20,805 bases of DNA, from NCBI GenBank assembly GCA_027325115.1, contig DAHWFG010000175.1:1-20805 (forward strand). The letters run 5' to 3'. This document shows positions 7,488-13,979 of the stretch, one piece after another. Below the pieces are notes generated by a model. It saw only the letters and a program-made list of their open reading frames with translations. It was not told where the DNA came from and searched no databases. The stretch's first letter is position 1. The number at the start of each line of letters is the position of its first letter. Position numbers and translations under genes: made by a program. The stretch is from JAKBCQ01 sp021807585 (GTDB lineage Bacteria > Planctomycetota > Planctomycetia > Isosphaerales > Isosphaeraceae).

Positions 7488-8051
7488 TCAACGAACGGTC
7501 GGGGTTTTGAAGCATTGCGCTTCGATCCGGTCGCGATACGATTCGAGATCGGGGACTTGGAGCCCTTCGATTTTGGCGTCGTCGTCCCAGCGGCGGAGTC
7601 GCACCGCGTCGATCGCGGAGGGGTTGCGTTCGAAGGCGATCGCCTCGCCCGGGCTCATCGGCCCACCCTGGAGCTTGAGGCTGCGGCGCGACGCATCGGA
7701 AAGTTGATCATAATAATCGGGTTCAACTGCGCAGAGATATCGTTTGGCGGCGACGTGAAGCCGGGCGGGCTCGGAGATCTCGGGTCCAAACCAATCGGCG
7801 AGGACGCGTTCGCCGACGTTTTCGTGGCGGCCGTCGACGCCGCGGTCGGCGATCTCCTCGTCGAGCCCGTGGAGCAAGTGGCCGATATCGTGCAAGAGCG
7901 CGGCGACGACGAGATGATCGGGAGCGCCGGCGCGAACCGCGAGATCGGCGGCCTGGAGCGCGTGCTCGGTTTGCGAGATCGGCTCGCCGTCGTAGCGCGA
8001 TCGGCCCCGCGTGCGGAACAACTCATAAATTTCATCGACGATCTCGGACAT
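7488..8051 (-). CDS. PhnZ-like HD-domain mixed-valent diiron oxygenase
   Basis: A 187-residue HD-domain protein that fits PhnZ, the diiron oxygenase cleaving 2-amino-1-hydroxyethylphosphonate to glycine and phosphate. Visible residues match the PhnZ spacing: Y20 and E23 in YDGEPISQ (the induced-fit pair), H30, the HD dyad H54-D55 with H58, H76, H99 and D156 as metal ligands, and K103, S121 and Q128 (SLKLQGG) in the phosphonate pocket. This combination separates it from phosphohydrolase HD proteins; MIOX-type and TmpB-type relatives remain possible. The ATG at 8051 was chosen for its AGGA about 9 bases upstream and the family-like length; an upstream frame to 8102 adds 17 residues. It lies between the transporter and FAD oxidase genes in one operon. 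No PhnY-type hydroxylase is encoded next to it. Confidence 0.88.
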   Translation of the reverse strand: MSEIVDEIYELFRTRGRSRYDGEPISQTEHALQAADLAVRAGAPDHLVVAALLHDIGHLLHGLDEEIADRGVDGRHENVGERVLADWFGPEISEPARLHVAAKRYLCAVEPDYYDQLSDASRRSLKLQGGPMSPGEAIAFERNPSAIDAVRLRRWDDDAKIEGLQVPDLESYRDRIEAQCFKTPTVR

Positions 8052-8106
8052 CGTTTTTTCCTCATCAAAGTACATAAAGATAATCCGATACGCTGACGTC
8101 AAGATA

Positions 8107-9462
8107 TCACGAAGCGGGCACGTCGGCGCCGGCGGCTTCGAGGGGGATTATGCGGCGCTTCCGCGCCGATTCGACCGCGACGAGCGCCGCGGCGGCGCCC
8201 GCCGAGATCCACGCGACCGCGGCGAGCGTCTGAAACGCCGCATTCCAGCCGCGTCCGACGAGGATCCGCGCGACGGTTTCTCCCGCGAGGATTCCTCCCA
8301 GATAGCCGAAGCCGTCGATCAGCCCCGATGCGGTCGCCGCTCCGCGTTTGCCGCCGAAATCGAGCGCGATCGTTCCCGCCATATATGAATAAGGACCGAT
8401 CAATGCGAAGCCGACGAGTGCGACGAGCGCGACGGGAGCGGTTTTCGATTCGTGGAAGTCGATTCGGCCGAGAGCGAACAGGAGGACGCCGCCGCAAACG
8501 AGCCCCGCGAGCAGAATCGACGCGCGTCCGGCGCGGCCGATTCGATCGGCGAGCCGACCCGCGATCAGCACCGAAACGCCGCCGAAGAATGGAAACAGCG
8601 CGCTTTGACTGGCGGCTTCGGCCTGCGACAACCCGACCGACTCGACGAAATATGTGGGAGTCCACGAATTGAAGGTTTCGCGCAGCAGCGTGTAACCGAA
8701 CGATACGAGACAAACGAGGAGAAACCCCGGGCTGCGCACCAACGGTTTGAGCAACGAACCGATCGACGCGGGATCGACCTCGTTCCCCGCGACGCCGAAG
8801 ACCGAATCGACGCCTCCCGAAGGCTCGACGTCTCCCGTCTCCGAGGGGGATTCGTGTAAGAATAAATAATTAACAAGAAATAATAAGAACAGGACCCCCG
8901 CCGCGGCGGAAAATACATGTTTCCATGTGAACTGATGTTTGATAAGCTCTCCCATGAAGCGACGTGCGATCGAATCGCCGAAGAGGAAGCTGAGGCTGGC
9001 GAAGGCCATGACACGGCCGCGGCGATTTTCGGGAAACCAGCGTCCGCACACCTTGACGAGCCCGAGCCAGCCGATCGATTGGACGAGGCGGTTGGCGATC
9101 CAGGCGGCGCGATAGACGGGGATCGAGCCGCCGAGGGGAAATGCGACGGTGCATGCGATCGCTCCCGCCATTCCGATGAGGAAGACGCGACGGCCGCCGA
9201 GCGAATCGCCGAGCCCTCCGCCGAGGAATTTCCCGATCGCGTACGCGAGCGTTCCCAGCGAGATGATCGATCCCATCTCGCGTTTGGCCTGATCGGCCGA
9301 CATTCCCCCCGCGACGAGCTCCCCCACGATCAACGGTTGAGCGACCGAAAGGTTCGATCGACAGAGGTAATAACCCGCGTAGCCGAAGGTGAGCAACGCC
9401 AGCGTGATCGCCGCGTTGCGCCGCGATCGAGAGGACGATCGGCTCGCGTCGGTCGGCTTCAT
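8107..9462 (-). CDS. MFS organophosphate:phosphate antiporter family transporter (GlpT/UhpT-like), likely phosphonate importer
   Basis: A 451-residue, 12-TM major facilitator of the OPA family. The first helix has the family signature FGYAGYYLCRSNLS (residues 26-39). R35 corresponds to GlpT R45, and R261 (YTLLRETFNSWTPTY) corresponds to GlpT R269; these two arginines bind the phosphate group. A polar loop at about 204-235 joins the two halves. OPA proteins exchange inorganic phosphate for organophosphates. As the first gene of an operon with PhnZ-like, FAD and phosphonatase-like genes, it most likely imports a phosphonate. The ATG at 9462 has GAGGAA about 11 bases upstream and gives a family-typical N-terminus; a frame to 9564 would add 34 unsupported residues. 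The HD gene starts 55 bases downstream. Confidence 0.88.
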   Translation of the reverse strand: MKPTDASRSSSRSRRNAAITLALLTFGYAGYYLCRSNLSVAQPLIVGELVAGGMSADQAKREMGSIISLGTLAYAIGKFLGGGLGDSLGGRRVFLIGMAGAIACTVAFPLGGSIPVYRAAWIANRLVQSIGWLGLVKVCGRWFPENRRGRVMAFASLSFLFGDSIARRFMGELIKHQFTWKHVFSAAAGVLFLLFLVNYLFLHESPSETGDVEPSGGVDSVFGVAGNEVDPASIGSLLKPLVRSPGFLLVCLVSFGYTLLRETFNSWTPTYFVESVGLSQAEAASQSALFPFFGGVSVLIAGRLADRIGRAGRASILLAGLVCGGVLLFALGRIDFHESKTAPVALVALVGFALIGPYSYMAGTIALDFGGKRGAATASGLIDGFGYLGGILAGETVARILVGRGWNAAFQTLAAVAWISAGAAAALVAVESARKRRIIPLEAAGADVPAS

Positions 9463-9823
9463 GATCGAGTGCGTTCCTCGGGTTCCTCGGGGGCGTTCGG
9501 CGAGAACACGAAGCAGTTTATCGCGTCGCGACTTGGATTGGCAAGAGACGTCCGCGAATATCAATATTTCATGAAGCCGGCGTGAGCGACGCGAGAAATC
9601 GACCCGCGGTGAAATTCACTTGAATAATCATATTTTATTTTATTTTTATGTTCTGAATTCATGGGAGTTTGGATTGATTGAGGAATCGATCGCCCTGCGC
9701 GGCGTACTTCGACGTTGGGCCGCGGAGAGGGGCGGGTGATTTCTCGCTTGTTTTTGGCGCGGCGTTTGCATTGTTATTCGACCGTGTCATTTAGCGACGT
9801 TACACAGCACAAGGGGTTTGATC
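9463..9823. promoter_or_regulatory. Divergent intergenic region between phosphonate operon and GlsB-like gene
   Basis: This 361-base gap must hold the promoters of both the phosphonate operon (-) and the small membrane protein (+). It contains an AT-rich block at about 9617-9660 (TTATTTTATTTTTATGTTCTG) that is the best promoter candidate for either direction. It also contains a CCGGCGTGAGCGA word at 9577-9589 that recurs at 2603-2615. No Pho box could be recognised with confidence. Confidence 0.35.
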
Positions 9824-10123
9824 ATGCAAGAGTTTATGACGGCTGCGATCGTGTTGTCTCCCGGCGGGGTGATTATGTGGATTCTCGTCGGCCTGATTTC
9901 GGGATGGCTCGCGGGGATTTTGATGAAAGGGGGCGGATACGGGATCATCGGCGATTTGATCGTCGGTCTTGTCGGCTCGTTCGTCGGCGGGATCGTCTTC
10001 GGCTTTTTAGTCACCGATACGGGGACGACGGGATTTCTGGGCAGCATCGTCGTATCGGTGATCGGCGCGTGTCTGTTCATCTTCATTTTGCGGATGATCT
10101 CGGGCCGACGTGTCGTTCATTGA
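9824..10123 (+). CDS. GlsB/YeaQ/YmgE family stress-response membrane protein
   Basis: A 99-residue, very hydrophobic protein with three predicted TM helices (about residues 12-31, 38-61 and 68-90). It shows the glycine-rich GLISGWLAGILMKGGGYG...GDLIVGLVGSFVGG pattern of the YeaQ/YmgE (formerly 'transglycosylase-associated') family. These inner-membrane proteins are induced by envelope or osmotic stress in several bacteria, but their biochemical role is unknown. The ATG at 9824 is preferred because AAGGGG lies 7 bases upstream; an in-frame TTG at 9818 overlaps this site. It stands alone between a divergent operon and a secreted-protein gene 206 bases downstream. Only the family is certain. Confidence 0.87.
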   Translation: MQEFMTAAIVLSPGGVIMWILVGLISGWLAGILMKGGGYGIIGDLIVGLVGSFVGGIVFGFLVTDTGTTGFLGSIVVSVIGACLFIFILRMISGRRVVH

Positions 10124-10329
10124 GGTCGGACGGCGATCGTATGGGCGTCGCCCGCTTTCGCCCGATTTTGATCCTATCGTTTCTTGAACTCGATGATCCT
10201 GTTTGATTCGTTCGGCTCGCGTCGACGGTCGATATCGGTTAACCTTTGCGCGGATCGATACGACCGAGTCGATCGACCGAACGACGCGGGGCCATCGAGA
10301 GCGGTCGATTTCGTTAGGAGGATGAGCAC

Positions 10330-11370
10330 ATGATGCAATCTAATCTACCGGCGATCATTATTTCGTTGATCACGGCGGTCGGTTTCGCGGCGGGTTCGTC
10401 GAAGGCCGAGGGGCCCGGGGCTGAAGCCGGGGCGCAAACGGCCCAACCCGGGTCTAATCCGGCCCGACCCGGGGCCGACGCGGCCCAACCGGCGGCGAAG
10501 CCGGCTCAAGCCGCGGCCGCCGCGCCTTTGACGGACAAACCCGAACTCGAGAACGCGGTCCGAGCGACGGTCGCCGAGTTTGTGGCGGCGTTCAACGCCG
10601 GGGACGCGAAAAAACTGATGAATTTGTTTACCGAGGACGCCGAGGTCGTCGACGAGGTCGGCGAGGTCGTTCGCGGCAAGGAGGCGATCGAGGCGAATTT
10701 CGCCGCGACGTTCGTCGAGAACCCGGGGATCAAGATCGAGATCAAGGTCGAGGCGCTGCGGTTCGTCACGGGCGACGTGGCGCTCGAGCGGGGACGGACG
10801 ATCACGACGATTCCGGGCGATCCCGCGGCCGAAACGGGAACGTATACCGTTTTATATGTAAAACAAAACGGACGTTGGTTGCAGTCGCTGGTGCGCGATC
10901 ACGCCGATCGGCCGATCAGTGCGCACGATCGGTTGAAGGAGCTTGAGTGGATGATCGGGACGTGGGTCGACGAGAGCGAAGAGGGGACGATTCACACGAC
11001 GTGTCGCTGGTCGGAGGACAAAAACTTTTTGATTCGTCAATTTAACGTCGAGCTCGTCGACAAGCGGGCGATGACGGGGGAGCAGCGGATCGGCTGGGAT
11101 CCGGTTCGCAAACAGATTCGTTCGTGGACGTTCGCGTCCGACGGGGGACACGGCGAGGGGTACTGGACCCGCGACGGCGATCGCACGCTCGTCAAATTCC
11201 ATCTGTCGACCGCGGACGGAGTCGTCAAAACGGGTACGCAGGTGATTGAGAAAGTGAATTCTCATATTGCTAAATGGAAGATTATCGATCGGACGATCGG
11301 CGGTCGCGTGGTCGCCGACTCGCGCGAGTTTACGCTGGTTCGCGAGCCGCCTTCGCCGCCGGCTCGGTGA
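10330..11370 (+). CDS. Secreted SgcJ/EcaC (DUF4440, SnoaL-like) protein with C-terminal calycin-like domain
   Basis: A 346-residue exported protein. Residues 1-27 form a signal peptide (hydrophobic IIISLITAVGFAAG, then SSKAEG). Residues 28-65 are a low-complexity Pro/Ala/Gly linker with repeated QPG/RPG/AAQP units. Residues 72-195 form a cystatin-like NTF2 fold of the DUF4440/SgcJ type (FVAAFNAGDAKKLMNLFTEDAEVVDE). From about 205 a beta-rich domain begins with LKELEWMIGTWVDE, like DUF1579/lipocalin-type domains common in planctomycete exports. Catalytic function is unknown; SnoaL-like domains bind small hydrophobic ligands or are inactive. Start: GGAGGA lies about 7 bases before the ATG. The glycine-rich TPR gene follows 62 bases later, so the two may be co-transcribed. 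The linker resembles those in cell-envelope-anchored proteins. Confidence 0.8.
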   Translation: MMQSNLPAIIISLITAVGFAAGSSKAEGPGAEAGAQTAQPGSNPARPGADAAQPAAKPAQAAAAAPLTDKPELENAVRATVAEFVAAFNAGDAKKLMNLFTEDAEVVDEVGEVVRGKEAIEANFAATFVENPGIKIEIKVEALRFVTGDVALERGRTITTIPGDPAAETGTYTVLYVKQNGRWLQSLVRDHADRPISAHDRLKELEWMIGTWVDESEEGTIHTTCRWSEDKNFLIRQFNVELVDKRAMTGEQRIGWDPVRKQIRSWTFASDGGHGEGYWTRDGDRTLVKFHLSTADGVVKTGTQVIEKVNSHIAKWKIIDRTIGGRVVADSREFTLVREPPSPPAR

Positions 11371-11432
11371 TCGGCGAGGGGCTCATTATACAAGAATCCA
11401 AATATAATGTTGTGCATCAAAGGAGATACGAC

Positions 11433-13109
11433 ATGACTCGCTCGAGCCTGCACGGGATCGTCGCGGCGGTTTCGGCTTTGATTTTGATCGCTCCCTCGGT
11501 TGAGGCGGCGGGGGGGCGCGGCGGCGGGGGCGGTTTTCACGGCGGGGGGGGCGGCGGCTTTCGAGGCGGCGGGGGCGGCTTTCGAGGCGGCGGAATGGAG
11601 GGATATCACGGGGGTTTCGCGGCGCGTCCCGCGACCAGTTTCGGCGGAATGAACCGCGGTTTTGAAGGGCCCCGAGTGAGCGCGTTCAATCAGCCCGGGG
11701 CGTTCAATCGCGGTTTCGAGGGGAATCGCGTCGGCGGGTTCAACCAGCCCGGGGCGATCAATCGCGGATTCGAGGGGAATCGCAATCAATTCGGCGGCAA
11801 TAACTTTCAAAGAAACAATTTCAATCAGAACGGATTCGGTCAGAACGGATTCGGTCAGAACCGATTCGTACAAAATCAGTCGTTCAACCGCTTTAATAAT
11901 TATAACTTCAACGGATGGTCGTCGGGGTGGCGCAATCCGTATTGGGGTTATCATTCGAACTGGGTTCACGGGTATTGGAACGGCGGGTACGGCTGGGGGG
12001 GCGGGTTGTACAATCGCGGTTGGTTCGGCGGCGGTTATTATCCCGGTTGGGGATTGGGGAGCGGTTTCTACGGCCCCGGTTTGGGCTGGGGGGGGCTGGG
12101 GTTGGCTTCGTGGCTGTACGGGCCTTCGCTTTATTCGTGGGGGTATTCGCCGTATTACAACCCGTTTTACATGGTTCAACAACAGCCCGTGATCGTTCAA
12201 CAGCCCGTCGTCGTGAATCAACCTGTGCAAGCGCAAGGTTATGATTACAGCCAACCGATCAACGCGACCGCCGCGCCCGTCGATCAGACCGCCGAGGAGC
12301 AGGCGGTCGCGCTTTTCGAGCAGGCGCGCGAGGCTTTCAAGAATCAAAAATATGATACCGCTTTAAGCCTAACGGATTCGGCGACGGCGCTCGCTCCGAA
12401 TGACAGCGAGATGCGTCAGTTCCGCGCTCTCGTGCTTTACGCGCAGGGTAAATACGATCAGGCCGCGGCCGATTTGTACGCGATTCTGGCGGTCGGCCCG
12501 GGTTGGGACTGGACGACTTTGATCGGCCTTTATCCCGGAGTCGAGGTTTACACCGAGCAGTTGCGCACGCTTGAGGCGTATTGTCGGTCGAAACCGAGTT
12601 CTGCGCCCGCTCGATTCGTGTTGGCTTATCATTACCTTGTCGAAGGGCACGATTCGGCGGCGATCGGGCAATTCGAGCAGGTTTCGCGGCTGCTGCCCAA
12701 CGATTCGCTCTCAAAGAAGCTGGCTCACGCGTTTACGAAGAAGGCCGAGCTCGCCAAGAATCCGGCATCGGACACGCCTCCCGCGCCTCCCGAGCCCCCC
12801 AAGAGCACCATCAAGCCCGATCTTTTGATCGGAACGTGGACGGGGAGTCCCAACGCCGACACGACGATCACGCTTCGGCTCGAATCGAACAATCAATTCG
12901 CGTGGAAGGTGGAAGACAAAACGGGGGTTCGCGAATTCCAGGGGGAATACACGCTCGGGTCCGATCTGCTGACGCTCGCGCAGACCAAAAGCCAGAGCCC
13001 GCCGATGGTGGGTTCGGTCGGGCTCAAAGACAATCAAACGCTCGATTTCAAGATCGTCGGCGGCGGTCCCGACGATCCGGGGATCGTGTTTCATAAACAA
13101 AAGAGTTAA
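11433..13109 (+). CDS. Secreted glycine/asparagine/tyrosine-rich protein with TPR region
   Basis: A 558-residue exported protein. Residues 1-26 are a signal peptide. Residues 27-60 are nearly pure Gly/Phe/Arg, 74-117 form an 18-residue tandem repeat (NRGFEGNRVGGFNQPGAI), 132-146 are QNGFG repeats, and 150-245 are Trp/Tyr/Gly-rich. A Gln/Val/Pro hinge (248-268) leads into TPR-like helices (about 285-440: ALFEQAREAFKNQKYDTALSLTDSATALAPND, then a second pair). After a Pro-rich linker (448-458) comes a small beta domain starting LLIGTWTGS. The upstream start is rejected in favour of the ATG at 11433, with AGGAG 7 bases before it and a proper signal peptide. The Gly-rich part probably sits in the envelope and may be disordered or adhesive; this is inference. 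Architectures like this are common in planctomycetes with no known role. Confidence 0.82.
   Translation: MTRSSLHGIVAAVSALILIAPSVEAAGGRGGGGGFHGGGGGGFRGGGGGFRGGGMEGYHGGFAARPATSFGGMNRGFEGPRVSAFNQPGAFNRGFEGNRVGGFNQPGAINRGFEGNRNQFGGNNFQRNNFNQNGFGQNGFGQNRFVQNQSFNRFNNYNFNGWSSGWRNPYWGYHSNWVHGYWNGGYGWGGGLYNRGWFGGGYYPGWGLGSGFYGPGLGWGGLGLASWLYGPSLYSWGYSPYYNPFYMVQQQPVIVQQPVVVNQPVQAQGYDYSQPINATAAPVDQTAEEQAVALFEQAREAFKNQKYDTALSLTDSATALAPNDSEMRQFRALVLYAQGKYDQAAADLYAILAVGPGWDWTTLIGLYPGVEVYTEQLRTLEAYCRSKPSSAPARFVLAYHYLVEGHDSAAIGQFEQVSRLLPNDSLSKKLAHAFTKKAELAKNPASDTPPAPPEPPKSTIKPDLLIGTWTGSPNADTTITLRLESNNQFAWKVEDKTGVREFQGEYTLGSDLLTLAQTKSQSPPMVGSVGLKDNQTLDFKIVGGGPDDPGIVFHKQKS
11652..11870 (+). repeat. In-frame tandem repeats in the TPR protein gene
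   Basis: Two full 54-base units plus a partial third (11652-11783) encode NRGFEGxRVxxFNQPGAx. They are followed by three 15-base units (11826-11870) encoding QNGFG, QNGFG and QNRFV. The units differ mainly at synonymous or conservative positions, indicating old internal duplication within a coding low-complexity region. Confidence 0.8.
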
Positions 13110-13132
13110 TCATCGATTGTTTATGGCGGGCT

Positions 13133-13170
13133 GAGCGGCGGCGGGTCGCGGACCGAGCGGCGGCGGGTCG
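13133..13170. repeat. 16-base direct repeat downstream of the TPR gene
   Basis: GAGCGGCGGCGGGTCG occurs at 13133-13148 and again at 13155-13170, separated by 6 bases. It lies in the short intergenic space between two converging genes. No function is apparent; slippage or local duplication is the simplest explanation. Confidence 0.6.
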
Positions 13171-13188
13171 TCGTTTGAGGCGACCGAA

Positions 13189-13228
13189 ATTGAAGAACCG
13201 ACGATAACGGGATCGCCGGTTCTTCGAT
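13189..13228. terminator. Inverted repeat between converging genes, candidate bidirectional terminator
   Basis: GAAGAACCG (13192-13200) pairs exactly with CGGTTCTTC (13217-13225). With one G-T wobble and two further pairs it gives a 12-base-pair stem and a 16-base loop. It lies between the stop of the TPR gene (+) and the stop of the lipoprotein gene (-), where a shared terminator is expected. There is no strong T-run on either side, so Rho-independent termination is uncertain. Confidence 0.4.
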
Positions 13229-13255
13229 CGTCGCTTGGGTTTGTGATCGTACGCG

Positions 13256-13618
13256 TTATTTGGGGGCGTCGACCGCCGGGGGAGTGGGAGTGGGCGCCGC
13301 GGGAATCGACGGGGGGCCTTCGGGGAGAGGCGAACGAACCGATCCGTAAGCCCCTGAGGTTTCAGGAGGTTGCATCGTCGGAGGAACCGACATCGCGGGC
13401 TCCGCGACCGCGTTCGACGAATCGATCGGGCTCATTCCGGGTTGGGAGACGTAGCCGTTCCCGACCGGCGCCGTCGCGGTATAAGACCCGCCGCTCGTTC
13501 CGCCGCAATTGGGGCCGAGGCATGGGGTTGGGAAGTCGTCGCACGTATCACAGTGCGTGCACCCCGCGATCGAGAGAAACAAGACGACCGCCGACGCCGG
13601 CAATCCTTTGCGGAACAT
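13256..13618 (-). CDS. Small Cys- and Pro-rich lipoprotein
   Basis: A 120-residue predicted lipoprotein. A type II signal peptide occupies residues 1-19, with lipobox IAGC and lipidated C20. Just after it comes a Cys-rich stretch (C20, C23, C26, C33 and C38; CTHCDTC with CxxCxxC spacing). The rest is a Ser/Thr/Pro-rich, probably disordered tail ending in Pro-rich repeats. AAGGA 8 bases before the ATG supports the start. It is transcribed alone, converging on the TPR gene. The mature N-terminal cysteines could form disulfides or bind a metal, but this cannot be decided. No named family is recognised; similar short Cys-rich planctomycete lipoproteins are usually called hypothetical. Confidence 0.72.
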   Translation of the reverse strand: MFRKGLPASAVVLFLSIAGCTHCDTCDDFPTPCLGPNCGGTSGGSYTATAPVGNGYVSQPGMSPIDSSNAVAEPAMSVPPTMQPPETSGAYGSVRSPLPEGPPSIPAAPTPTPPAVDAPK

Positions 13619-13979
13619 GTTTCGTATCCTTTCCGAAACCGTGACGTTCGCCTGGACGATCGAACCGATCGGCTCGTTTCCGCGGCCGATCGCCGCGGAG
13701 TTTGTCGCCGATCGATGAACCGCGTTCGATTCGGGTCGGTCGCGCTCCGAATCGATCTCGGTCGCGGTATCGACCGATCCTCGACCGGAATATGCCTCTC
13801 GGCGATCCTTCGCACTCCGACTCTCTTGGGATCGGCAAGCCGAAGATCGAAACTTTGGCGAAAACCGAGCGTCGATCGATTCAGAGGCGGTTGGCGGCGA
13901 TCCGACCTGGAATAAATGGAAATCGGCGGATTATTTAAGATCAAGCAAATACAGATATTATATTCTATAGATAATAATA
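13619..13979. other. Intergenic region, no gene seen
   Basis: This 361-base space lies between the kinase stop and the lipoprotein start (both - strand). Open frames here lack motifs and are short. The end near 13920-13985 is an AT-rich block (about 60 bases, including ATTATATTCTATAGATAATAATATTAAA) directly after the kinase stop; it may hold a promoter for the lipoprotein gene or be a transcription end. Confidence 0.4.

Noticed and set aside
11262..12347. Long open frame on the - strand (361 codons) opposite the TPR protein gene
   Set aside because: Its low-complexity Pro/Ala/Ile/Arg content mirrors the Gly-rich repeats of the real gene. No motif or credible start was seen.
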